Assembly (NCBI RefSeq): GCF_963924675.1 | Contig: NW_027077413.1 | Span: forward strand, 434,001-498,000 | DNA length: 64,000 nt | Origin: Phocoena phocoena | Taxonomy: Eukaryota > Chordata > Mammalia > Artiodactyla > Phocoenidae | Reading direction: 5' to 3' | Part shown: positions 10,913-23,005 of the stretch, piece by piece | Position numbering within the stretch: the first letter of the stretch is position 1 | How the letters are laid out: each line of letters starts with the position of its first letter | Notes under the pieces: generated by a model | Told to the model about the DNA's origin: nothing | Databases searched by the model: none | The model's input: the letters and a program-made list of their open reading frames with translations, nothing else | Program-made: the position numbers and the translations under genes

Positions 10913-12659
10913 GCCCCTGAGCTCCTTTCTTCAACTCGCTTTCTTGTGAACTGGGCACAAAACCGTAGGATTGCTTCAGGCCCTAATCTGTTTCCGGCAG
11001 GGCACGCTGAGCCTTTGGTTAATTCCTCTTCCTGGTGGGATATGAGCGTTACATTTGCCCGTGCAGACACCTACAGCCAGTCTCTCATTGGTTCTCCCTA
11101 TTCCTGTTCATCTTGCACAGAAATTGCAAGCTGTGCCAAACAGGAGGTTAAAGGCACTGACTCTCCAAGCGGGGAGAGTGTTAGTAAAGCATCTGGAATG
11201 GTGAACCCGAGGACCAGGATACGAAAACTGAGATGCATTTTAAATCGTTTCCCAATCACACGGTGGACGATACTCTGGGTTTCCCATGCATGTTTTAGCT
11301 GGAGGAAGAATGCCTTGAACCTGGAGTGTTGGGACCCATGGATTGGGTACCATGCAGTATGACTTCAAAGGGTCTGCATTTGCTCACCGAAACTCACCAA
11401 TGCTATCAGCCTGAAGTGTCCAGCCTTATGTCTCAACCAGCTCTGGGTGTAGATGTGGTCAATCCTGGTTGCATCACATGCCCTGAGTGAATTATTTAAG
11501 AATTGCTCTCTATTTCACTGTCTTTGTGTTTTGTTTTTGAAATTTATTTTGATAATGGGATTTATCGGATTTTCACTGCTGCGATTATGCCGCTGTACAC
11601 ACGCTTGATTGTCTTATGGAGACATATAAATCCATGGGTTTTAAGATTCTTCCTAGTCAGGTATATTCCTAGGCGTTGAATATGTGGTGTTGAGTCCATT
11701 TCGTTGAGCAAGGAGTAGGTCTTGTCTATTACATATTTGGCTTATGGAAAGTTATCTGTGCTAATTTCAGTCTCTGCTTTTATGCAGCACCCCAAGGCAC
11801 CTTTCCCCATAAGCAAGCACTAGTTGGTTTTCTAAATTTGAGACCCTGTTCTGTTTTGTAATTCAGTTCATGTGTAGTCAAGTTTACATTCCGTGTATTA
11901 GTGATATCTTATGATGTTTCTTTTTCTGTGTGACGTAGTTCACGTAGAATCACCGTACCTGCATCCACTCACTATGCCGCTACGGGCCTGATGACACAGA
12001 TTTCATTGCTGAGTGATATTGCATTGCACGTACGTGCCATAACTTCTTTATCCATTTTTTGCTTTCTCGGATATTTACCTGGTACTGTAGACGAGCTTCT
12101 TGGGAACACAGCCGTCCCAAACTTTGGGGAGGCTCTCTGTTTTTGATTTTAATTTCCCTAAGGAATAGGACCATAAGTGCAATTGCCATAGGCTGTGTTG
12201 CTTTATTTCTTACGTGTTTCAGGAAACACCATACACTTCTCCAGGGTGGCTGTTGGTAATTTACATCCTGCCAATCAGCATAACAAGGCTCCCTCTTCTC
12301 CATATCCTGTCCTACCTTTCTGGATTTTACACTTTTTTCAGATGGCCCTCTTTCCCGGGGGGCAGTGAGACTTCATTGTAGTGCAGATTTCCTTTACAGG
12401 CTTGCTTGGTTGGCCAAAAAGGGCGTATGCGTTTTTTCCTGAATATATTCAGGAAAAAACGCATATGCCCTTTTTGGCCAAGTGCATCATTGTCGACATT
12501 GTGCCTCTTTTCCTATGCTTTCAGGGCAATTGCTGTCTACCCCCTGCAATCGTTTTCCTGAAATTCTGCCCCGCTTTCAAGTCCCCTACGCAGGCTTACT
12601 TCAGTATACTTTTGGAAGATAGCTGTCATTTATAACTCTGCAGGTTTGTGAATTACAGT
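10913..12659 (+). repeat. Satellite monomer 7 (type A)
   Basis: Its first ~1.1 kb duplicates monomer 5. From about 12025 it continues as monomer 1 does (CATTGCACGTACGTGCCATAAC), whereas monomer 5 switches. This marks the end of the second 3709-bp copy. Confidence 0.94.
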
Positions 12660-14405
12660 GCCCCTGAGCTCCTTTCTTCAACTCGCTTTCTTGTGAGCTG
12701 GGCACAAAACCGCAGGATTGCTTCAGGCCCTAATCTGTTTCCAGAAGGGCACACTGAGCCTTTGTTTAATTCCTCTTCCTGGTGGGCAATGAGCGTTACA
12801 TTTGCCCGTGCAGGCACCTACAGCTAGTCTCTCATTGGTTCTCCCTATTCCTGTTCATCTTGCACAGAAATTGCAAGCTGTGCCAAAGAGGAGGTTAAAG
12901 GCACTGACTCTCCAAGCGGGGAGAGTGTTAGTAAAGCATCTGGAATGGTGAACCCGAGGACCAGGATACGAAAACTGAGATGCATTTTAAATTGTTTCCC
13001 AATCACACGGTGGACGATACTCTGGGTTTCCCATGCATGTTTTAGCTGGAGGAAGAATCCCTTGAACCTGGAGAGTTGGGACCCATGGAATGGGTACCAT
13101 GCAGTATGACTTCAAAGGGTCTGCATTTGCTCACCGAAACTCACTAATGCTATCAGCCTGAAGTGTGCAGCCTTATGTCTCAACCAGCTCTGGGTGTAGA
13201 TGTGGTCAATCCCGGTTGCATCACATGCCCTGAGTGAATTATTTAAGAATTGCTCTCTATTTCACTGTCTTTGTGTTTTGTTTTCGAAATTTATTTTGAT
13301 AATGGGATTTATCGGATTTTCACTGCTGCGTTTCGGCCGCTGTACACACGCTTGGTTCTCTTATGGAGACATATATATCCATGGGTTTTAAGTTTCTTCC
13401 TAGTCAGGTATATTCCTAGGCGTTGATTATGTGGTGTTGGGTCCATTTCGTTGAGCAAGGAGTAGGTCTTGTCTATTACATATTTGGCTTATGGAAAGTT
13501 ATCTGTGCTAATTTCAGTCTCTGGTTTTATGCAGCACCCAAAGGCACCTTTCCCCATAACCAAGCACTAGTTGATTTTCTAAATTTGAGACCCTGTTCTG
13601 TTTTGTAATTCAGTTCATGTGTAGTCAAGTTTACATTCCGTGTATTAGTGATATCTTATGATGTTTCTTTTTCTGTGTGACGTAGTTCACGTAGAATCAC
13701 CGTACCTGCATCCACTCACTATGCCGCTACGGGCCTGATGACACAGATTTCATTGCTGAGTGATATTGCATTGTACGTACGTGCCACAACTTCTTTATCC
13801 ATTTTTTGCTTTCTGGGATATTTACCTGATACTGTAGACGAGCTTCTTGTGAACACAGCCGTCCCAAATATTGGGGTGGCTGTCTGTTTTTGATTTTAAT
13901 TTCCGTAAGCTATAGGACAGTAAGTGGAAGTGCCATAGGCTGTGTTCCTTTGTTTCTTACGTGTTTCAGGAAACACCATACACTTCTCCAGGGTGGCTGC
14001 TGGCAATTTACATCCTGCCAATCAGCATAACAAGGCTCCCTGTTCTCCATATCCTGTCCTACCTTTCTGGATTTTACACTTTTTTCAGATGGCCCTTTTG
14101 CCAGGGGGCAATGAGACTTCATTGTAGTGCAGTTTTCCTTTACAGGCTTGCTTGGTTGGCCAAAAAGGGCGTATGCGTTTTTTCCTGAATATATTCAGAA
14201 AAAAACGCATATGCACTTTTTGGCCAATTGCATCATTGTCCACGTTCTGCCTCTTTTCCTATGCTTTCAGGGCATTTCCTGTCTACCCCCTGCAATCGTT
14301 TTCCTGAAATTCTGTCCCGCTTTCAAGTCCCATTCGCAGGCTTACTTCAATATAGTTTTGGAGGATAGCTGTCATTTATAACTCTCCAGGATTGTGAATT
14401 ACATT
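12660..14405 (+). repeat. Satellite monomer 8 (type B)
   Basis: Near copy of monomer 2 up to about 13907. After that it carries private changes, including a weakened palindrome at 14156-14227 (CGCATATGCAC in the right arm, TTGGCCAATTGC at the end). Confidence 0.94.
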
Positions 14406-16150
14406 GCCCCGAGCTCCTTTCTTCAACTCGCTCTCTTGTGAGCTGTGCACAAATCTGCAGGATTGCTTCAGGCCCTAATCTGTTTCTGGCAGTGCACACT
14501 GAGCCTTTGTTTAATTCCTCTTCCTGGTGGGAAATGAGCGTTACATTTGCCCGTGCAGACACCTACAGCTAGTCTCTCATTGGTTCTCCCTATTCCTGTT
14601 CATCTTGCACAGAAATTGCAAACTGTGCCAAACAGGAGGTTAAAAGTGCTGACTCTCCAAGCAGGGAGAGTGTTAGTAAAGCGTCTGGAAATGTGTACCC
14701 AAGGACCAGGATACGAAAACTGAGATGCATTTTAAATCGTTTCCCAATCACACGGTTGATGATACTCTAGGTTTCCCATACATGTTTTAGCTGGAGGAAG
14801 AATCCCTTGAACCTGGAGAGTTGGGACCCATGGAATGTGCACCATGCTGTTTGACTCAAAGGGTCTGCATTTGCTCACCAAAACTCACCAATGCTATCAG
14901 CCTGAAGTGTCCAGCCTTATGTCTCACCCAGCTCTCGGTGTAGATGTGGTCAATCCCGGTTGCATCACATGCCCTGAGTGAATTATTTAAGAATTGCTCT
15001 CTATTTCACTGTCTTTGTGTTTTGTTTTCGAAATTTATTTTGATAATGGGATTTATCGGATTTTCACTGCTGCGTTTCGGCCGCTGTACACACGCTTGAT
15101 TCTCTTCCGGAGACAAATATATCCATGGGTTTTAATATTCTTCCTAGTCAGGTATATTCCTAGGCGTTGAATATGTGGTGTTGAGTCCATTTCGTTGTGC
15201 AAGGAGTAGGTCTTGTCTATTACATATTTGGCTTATGGAAAGTTATCTGTGCTAATTTCAGTCAATAGTTTTATGCAGCACCCCAACGCACCTTTCCCCA
15301 TAAGCAAGCACTAGTTGGTTTTCTAAATTTGAGACACTGTTCTGTTTTGTAATTCAGTTCATGTGTAGTCAAGTTTACATTCCGTGTATTAGTGATATCT
15401 TATGATGTTTCTTTTTCTGTGTGACGTAGTTCAGGTAGAATCACCGTACCTGCATCCACTCACTATGCCGCTACGGGCCTGTTGACACAGATTTCACTGC
15501 TGAGTGATATTGCATTGCACGTACGTGCCACAACTTCTTTATCCATTTTTTGCTTTCTGGGATATTTACCTGATACTGTAGACGAGCTTCTTGGGAACAC
15601 AGCCGTCCCAAACTTTGGGGTGGCTCTCTGTTTTTGATTTTAATTTCCCTAAGCAAAAGGACCAAAAGTGCAATTGCCATAGGCTGTGTTGCTTTATTTC
15701 TTACGTGTTTCAGGAAACACCATACACTTCTCCAGGGTGGCTGTTCACAATTTACATCCTGTCAATCAACATAAAAAGGCACCCTGTTCTCCATATCCTG
15801 TCCTACCTCTCTGGATTTTACACTTTATTCAGATGGCCCTTTTGCCTGGGGGGGCAGTGAGATTTCATTGTAGTGCAGATTTCCTTTACAGGCTTGATGG
15901 TTGGCCAAAAAGGGCGTATGCGTTTTTTCCTGAATATATTCAGGAAAAAACGCATACGCCCTTTTTGGCCAAGTGCATCATTGTCGACATTGTGCCTCTT
16001 TTCATATGCTTTCAGGGCAATTCCAGTCTACCCCCTGCAATCGTTTTCCTGAAATTCTGCCCCGCTTTCAAGTCCCCTTCGCAGGCTTACTTCAATATAT
16101 TTTTGGAGGATAGCTGTCATTTATAACTCTGCAGGTTTGTGAATTACAGT
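14406..16150 (+). repeat. Satellite monomer 9 (type A, more diverged than its neighbours)
   Basis: The unit start is GCCCCGAGCTCC, with one base missing. Many private changes lie at 14640-14950. The middle is type A with the sub-variant GGCTGTTCACAATTTAC near 15737. Its palindrome, 15901-15972, is perfect. Confidence 0.93.
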
Positions 16151-17831
16151 GCCCCTGAGCTCCTTTCTTCAACTCGCTTTCTTGTGAGCTGGGCACAAAA
16201 CCACAGGATTGCTTTAGGCCGTAATCTGTTTCCAGCAGGCATGCTGAGCCTTTGTTTAATTCCTCTTCCTGGTAGGCAATGAGCGTTACATTTGCCCGTG
16301 CAGACACCTACAGCTAGTCTCTCAATGGTTCTCCCTATTCCTGTTCATCTTGCACAGAACTTGCAAGCTGTGCCAAAGAGGAGGTTAAAGGCACTGACTC
16401 TCCAAGCGGGAGAGTGTTAGTAAAGCATCTGGAATGGTCAACCCGAGGACCAGGATACGAAAACTTAGATGCATTTTAAATCGTTTCCCAATCACACGGT
16501 GGATGATACTCTGGGTTTCCCATGCATGTTTTACCTGGAGGAAGAATCCGTTGAACCTGGAGAGTTGGCACCCATGGAATGGCTACCATGCAGTATGATT
16601 TCAAACGGTCTGCATTTGCTCATCAAAACTCACCAATGCTATCAGCCTGAAGTGTCCAGCCTTATGTCTCAACCAGCTCTGGGTGTAGATGTGTTAAATC
16701 CCGGTTGCATCACATGCCCTGAGTGAATTATTTAAGAATTGCTCTCTATTTCACTGTCTTTGTGATTTGTTTTCGAAATTTATTTTGATAATGGGATTTA
16801 TCGGATTTTCACTGCTGCGTTTCGGCCACTGTACACACGCTTGATTCTCTTACGGAGACAAATATATCCATGGGTTTTAAGATTCTTCCTAGTCAGGTAT
16901 ATTCCTAGGCGTTGAATATGTGGTGTTGAGTCCATTTCGTTGTGCAAGGAGTAGGTCTTGTCTATTACATATTTGGCTCATGGAAAGTCATCTGTGCTAA
17001 TTTCAGTCTCTAGTTTTATGCAGCACCTCAACGCACCTTTCCCCATAAGCAAGCACTAGTTGGTTTTCTAAATTTGAGACCCTGTTCTGTATTGTAATTC
17101 AGTTCATGTGTAGTCAAGTTTACATTCCGTGTATTAGTGATAACTTATGATGTTTCTTTTTCGGTGTGACGTAGTTCACGTAGAATCACCGTACCTGCAT
17201 CCACTCACTATGCCGCTACGGGCCTGATGACACAGATTTCATTGCTGAGTGATATTGCATTGCACGTACGTGCCACAACTTCTTTATCCATTTTTTGCTT
17301 TCTGGGATATTTACCTGATACTGTAGAGGAGCTTCTTGTGAACACAGCCGTCCCAAATATTGGGGTGGCTGTCTGTTTTTGAATTTAATTTCCGTAAGCC
17401 ATAGGACCATAAGTGGAAGTGCCATAGTCTGTGTTGCTTTGTTTCTTACGTGTTTCAGGAAACACCATACACTTCTCCAGGGTGGCTGCTGGCATTTTAC
17501 ATCCTGCCAATCAGCATAACAAGGCTCCCTGTTCTCCATATCCTGTCCTACCTTTCTGGATTTTAAACTTTTTTCAGATGGCCCTTTTGCCCAGAGGGCA
17601 GTGAGACTTCATTGTAGTGCAGATTTCCTTTACAGGCTTGCTTGGTTGGCCAAGTGCATCATTGTCGACGTTCTGCCTCTTTACCTATGCTTTCAGGGCA
17701 ATTCCAGTCTACCCCCTGCAATCGTTTTCCTGAAATTCTGCCCCGCTTTCAAGTCCCCTTCGCAGGCTTACTTCAGTATACTTTTGGAACATAGCTGTCA
17801 TTTATAACTCTGCAGGTTTGTGAATTACAGT
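16151..17831 (+). repeat. Satellite monomer 10 (type B), palindrome deleted
   Basis: Length is 1681 bp. At about 17646-17653 a single TTGGCCAA replaces the 72-bp palindrome, and the flanks are otherwise normal (GCTTGCTTGG before, GTGCATCATTG after). It shares the downstream variant CTCTTTACCTATGC with monomer 13, the other palindrome-less unit. Confidence 0.94.
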
Positions 17832-19576
17832 GCCCCTGAGCTCCTTTCTTCAACTCGCTTTCTTGTGAGCTGGGCACAAAACCGCAGGATTGCTTCAGGC
17901 ACTAATCTGTTTCCAGCAGGGCACGCTGAGCCTTTGGTTAATTCCTCTTCCTGGTGGGAAATGAGCGTTACATTTGCCCGTGCAGACACCTACAGCTATT
18001 CTCTCATTGGTTCTACCTATTCCTCTTCAACTTGCACAGAAATTGCAAGCTGTGCCAAAGAGGAGGTTAAAGGCACTGACTCTCCAAGCAGGGAGAGTGT
18101 TAGTAAAGCATCTGGAATGGTGAACCCGAGGACCAGGATACGAAAACTGAGATGCATTTTAAATCATTTCCCAATCACACGGTGGATGATACTCTGGGTT
18201 TCCCATGCATGTTTTAGCTGGAGGAAGAATTCCTTGAAACTGGAGAGTTGGGACCCATGGAATGGGTACCATGCAGTATGACTTCAAAGTGTCTGCATTT
18301 GCTCACCGAAACTCACCAATGCTATCAGCCTGAAGTGTCCAGCCTTATGTCTCAACCAGCTCTGGGTGTAGATGTGGTCAATCCCGGTTGCATCACATGC
18401 CCTGAGTGAATTATTTAAGAATTGCTCTCTATTTCACTGTCTTTGTGTTTTGTTTTCGAAATTTATTTTAATAATGGGATTTATCGGATTTTCACTGCTG
18501 CATTTCGGCCGCTGTACACGTGCTTGATTCTCTTACAAAGACATATATATCCATGGGTTTTAAGATTCTTCCTAGTCAGGTATATTCCTAGGCGTTGAAT
18601 ATGTGGTGTTGGGTCCATTTCGTTGAGCAAGGTGTAGGTCTTGTCTATTACATATTTGGCTAATGGAAAGCTATCTGTACTAATTTCAGTCTCTGCTTTT
18701 ATGCAGCACCCCAACGCACCTTTCCCCATAAGCAAGCACTAGTTGGTTTTCTAAATTTGAGACCCTGTTCTGTTTTGTAATTCAGTTCATGTGTAGTCAA
18801 GTTTACATTCCGTGTATTAGTGATATCTTATGATGTTTCTTTTTCTGTGTGACGTAGTTCACGTAGAATCACCGTACCTGCATCCACTCACTATGCCACT
18901 ACGGGCCTGATGACACAGACTTCATTGCTGAGTGATATTGCATTGTACGTACGTGCCACAACTTCTTTATCCATTTTTGTTTTCTGGGATATTTACCTGA
19001 TACTGTAGACGAACTTCTTGTGAACACAGCCGTCCCAAATATTGGGGTGGCTGTCTGGTTTAGATTTTAATTTCCGTAAGCTATAGGACCATAAGTGGAA
19101 GTGCCATAGGCTGTGTTGCTTTGTTTCTTTCCTGTTTCAGGAAACACCATACACTTCTCCAGGGTGGCTGCTGGCATCTTACATCCTGCCAATCAGCATA
19201 ACAAGGCTCCCTGTTCTCCATATCCTGTCCTACCTTTCTGGATTTTACACATTTTTCAGATGGCCCTTTTGCCCAGGGGGCAGTGAGATTTCATTGTAGT
19301 GCAGATTTCTTTACAGGCTTGCTTGGTTGGCCAAAAAGTGCGTATGCGTTTTTTCCTGAATATATTCAGGAAAAAACGCATACGCGCTTTTTGGCCAAGT
19401 GCATCATTGTCGACGTTGTGCCTCTTTTCCTATGCTTTCAGGGCAATTCCATTCTACCCCCTGCAGTCGTATTCCTGAAATTCTGCCCCTCTTTCAAGTC
19501 CCCATCGCAGGCTTACTTCAATATATTTTTGGAGGATAGCTCACATTTATAACTCTGCAGATTTGTGAATTACAGT
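17832..19576 (+). repeat. Satellite monomer 11 (type B)
   Basis: Ordinary 1745-bp unit. The palindrome at 19327-19398 has arms with GTGCGTATGCG on the left and CGCATACGCGC on the right, so one position mismatches. Confidence 0.94.
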
Positions 19577-21325
19577 GCCCCTGAGCTCCTTTCTTCAACT
19601 CGCTTTCTTGTGAGCTGGGCACAAAACCGCAGGATTGCTTCAGGAACTAATCTGTTTCCAGCAGGGCACACTGAGCCTTTGGTTAATTCCTCTTCCTGGT
19701 GGGAAATAAGCGTTAAATTCGCCCGTGCAGACACCTACAGCTAGTCTCTCATGGGTTCTCCCTATTCCTGTTCATCGTGCACAGAAATTGAAAGCTGTGC
19801 CAAAGAGGAGGTTAAAGGCACTGACTCTCCAAGCGGGGAGAGTGTTAGTAAAGCATCTGGAATGGTGAACCCGAGGACCAGGATACAAAAACTGAGATGT
19901 ATTTTAAATCGTTTCCCAATCACATGGTGGACCATACTGTGGGTTTCCCATGCATGTTTTAACTGGAGAAAGAATCCCTTGAACCTGGAGAGTTGGGACC
20001 CATGGAATAGGTACCATGCAGTATGACTTCAAAGGGTCTGCATTTGCTCAACAAAACTCACCAATGCTATCAGCCTGAAGTATCCAGCCTTATGTCTCAA
20101 CCAGCTCTGGGTGTACATGTGTTAAATCCCAGTTGCATCACATGCCCTGAGTGAATTATTTAAGAATTGCTCTCTATTTCACTGTCTTTGTGTTTTGTTT
20201 TCGAAATTTATTTTGATAATGGGATTTATCGGATTTTCACTGCTGCGTTTTGGCCGCTGTACACACGCTTGATTCTCTTACAGAGACATATATATCCCTG
20301 GGTTTTAAGATTCTTCCTAGTCAGGTATATTCCTAGGCGTTGAATATGTGGTGTTGAGTCCATTTCGATGCGCAAGGAGTAGGTCTTGTCTATTACATAT
20401 TTGGCTTATGGAATGTTATCTGTGCTAATTTCAGTCTCTGGTTTTATGCAGCACCCCAACGCACCTTTCCCCATAAGCAAGCACTAGTTGGTTTTCTAAT
20501 TTTAAGACCCTGTTCTGTTTGTAATTCAGTTCATGGGTAGTCAAGTTTACATTCCGTGTATTAGTGATATCTTGTGATGTTTCTTTTTCTGTGTGATGTA
20601 GTTCACGTAGAATCACCGTACCTGCATCCATTCACTATGCCGCTACAGGCCTGATGACGCAGATTTCATTGCTGAGTGATATTGCATTGCAAGTACGTGC
20701 CACAACTTCTTTATCCATTTTTTGCTTTCTGGGATATTTACCTGGTAATGTAGACGAGCTTCTTGGGAACACAGCCGTCCCAAACTTTGGGGTGGTCTCT
20801 GTTTTTGATTTTAATTTCCCTAAGCAATAGGACCATAAGTGCAATTGCCATAGGCTGTGTTGCTTTATTTCTTATGAGTTTCAGGAAACACCATACACTT
20901 CTCCAGGGAGGTTGCTGGCAATTTACATCCTGACAATCAGCATAACAAGGCTCCCTGTTCTCCATATCCTGTCCTACCTTTCTGGATTTTACACTTTTTT
21001 CAGATGGCCCTTTTGCCGGGGGGGGGGGGCAGTGAGATTTCATTGTAGTGCAGATTTCATTTACAGGCTTGCTTGGTTGGCCAAAAAGGGCGTATGCGTT
21101 TTTTCCTGAATATATTCAGGAAAAAACGCATACGCCCTTTTGGCCAAGTGCATCATTGTTGACGTTGTTCCTCTTTTCCTATGCTTTCAGGGCAATTCTA
21201 GTCTACCCCCTGCAATCGTTTTCCTGAAATTCTGCCCCGCTTTCAAGTCCCCTTCGCAGGCTTACTTCAATAAATTTTTGGAGGATAGCTGTCATTTATA
21301 ACTCTGCAGGTTTGTGAATTACAGT
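19577..21325 (+). repeat. Satellite monomer 12 (type A)
   Basis: Carries a run of ten or more G at about 21018-21028, where other units have 5-7. One T is missing in the right palindrome arm (21077-21147), so that palindrome is 71 bp. Confidence 0.94.
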
Positions 21326-23005
21326 GCCCCGAATTCCTTTCTTCAACTCGCTTTCTTGTGAGCTGGGCACAAAACCGCAGGATTGCTTCAGGCCCTAATC
21401 TGTTTCCGGCAGGGCACGCTGTGCCTTTGGTTAATTCCTCTTCCTGGTGGGAAATGAGCGTTACATTTGCCCGTGCAGACACCTATAGCTAGTCTCTCAT
21501 TGGTTCTCCCTATTCCTGTTCATCTTGCACAGAAATTGCAAGCTGTGCCAAACAGGAGTTTAAAGGGACTGACTCTCCAAGCGGGGAGAGTGTTAGTAAA
21601 GCATCTGGAATGGTGAACACGAGAACCAGGATACGAAAACTGAGATGCATTTTAAATCATTTCCCAATCACACGGTGGAACATACAGTGGGTTTCCCATG
21701 CATGTTTTAGCTAGAGGAAGAATCCCTTGAACCTGGAGAGTTGGGACCCATGGAATGGGTACGATGCAGTATGATTTCAAAGGGACTGCATTTGGTCACT
21801 GAAACTCACCAGTGCTATCAGCCTGAAGTGTCCAGCCTTATGTCTCAACCAGCTCTGGGTGTAGATGTGGTCAATCCCGGTTGCATCACATGCCCTGAGT
21901 GAATAATTTAAGAATTGCTCTCTAATTCACTGTCTTTGTGTTTTGTTTTCGAAATTTATTTTGATAATGGGATTTATCGGATTTTCACTGCTGCGTATTG
22001 AATGCTGTACACACGCTTGATTCTCTTACGGAGACATATATATCCATGGGTTTTAAGATTCTTCCTAGTCAGGTATATTCCTAGGCATTCAATATGTGGT
22101 GTTGAGTCCATTTCGTTGAGCAAGGAGTAGGTCTTGTCTATTACATATTTGGCTCATGAAATGTTATCTGTGCTAATTTCAGTCTCTGGTTTTATGCAGC
22201 ACCCCAAGGCACCTTTCCCCATAAGCAAGCACTAGTTAGTTTTCTAAATTTGAGACCCTGTTCTGTTTTGTAATTCAGTTCATGTGTAGTCAAGTTTACA
22301 TTCCGTGTATTAGTGATATCTTATGATGTTTCTTTTTCGGTGTGACGTAGTTCACGTAGAATCACCGTACCTGCATCCACTCACTATGCCGCTACGGGCC
22401 TGATGACACAGATTTCATTGCTGAGTGATATTGCATTGCACGTACGTGCCACAACTTCTTTATCCATTTTTTGCTTTCTGGGATATTTACCTGGTAATGT
22501 AGACGAGCTTCTTGGGAACACAGCCGTCCCAAATTTTGGGGTGGCTTTCTGTTTTTGATTTTAATTTCCCTAAGCAATAGGACCATAAGTGCAATTGCCA
22601 TAGGCTGTGTTGCTTTATTTCTTACGTGTTTCAGGAAACACCATACACTTCTCCCGGGTGGCTGTTCACAATTTACATCCTGCCAATCAGCATAACAAGG
22701 CTCCCTATTCTCCATATCCTGTCCTACCTTTCTGGATTTTACACTTTTTTCAGATGGCCCTTTTGCCAGGGGCAATGAGACTTCATTGTAGTGCAGATTT
22801 CCTTTACAGGCTTGCTTGGTTAGCCAAGTGCATCTTTGTCGACGTTCTGCCTCTTTACCTATGCTTTCAGGGCAATTCCAGTCTACCCCCTGCAATCGTT
22901 TTCCTGAAATTCTGCCCCGCTTTCAAGTCCCCTTCTCAGGCTTACTTCAATATATTTTTGGAGGATAGCTGTCATTTATAACTCTGCAGGTTTGTGAATT
23001 ACAGT
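21326..23005 (+). repeat. Satellite monomer 13 (type A), palindrome deleted
   Basis: Length is 1680 bp. At about 22818-22826 the palindrome is replaced by TTAGCCAA, i.e. the same deletion scar as in monomer 10 with one later substitution. The middle reads AATTTTGGGG and TGTTCACAATTTAC. Confidence 0.94.
22392..22895 (-). pseudogene. Longest L1 ORF2 relic in the satellite (monomer 13)
   Basis: A 167-codon open frame. It is longer here because the palindrome is deleted in this monomer, which joins the L1 relic frame to sequence from the far side of the palindrome. The C-terminal 100 residues show the same relics as in monomer 1 (RSVWCFLKHV, KKWIKKLWHV). The N-terminal third resembles nothing I recognise. 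Coding function is unlikely. Confidence 0.6.

Larger units (their letters stand above)
4600..12020 (+). repeat. Tandem duplication of a 3709-bp two-monomer block
   Basis: Copy 1 runs ~4600-8309 and copy 2 ~8310-12018; the joint is fixed only to 8237-8316 because of homology. Reading the copies side by side I found three single-base differences: T5319/G9028, G8090/A11799 and A8118/G11827. Each block contains two monomers plus one SINE. Unequal crossing-over between monomers two units apart would produce this. A recent event or an assembly artefact are the alternatives. Confidence 0.88.

Noticed and set aside
21015..21030. A long G-run, considered as a G-quadruplex or regulatory element.
   Set aside because: It is one expanded copy of a 5-7-G run present in every monomer, so slippage or sequencing error is the simpler explanation.
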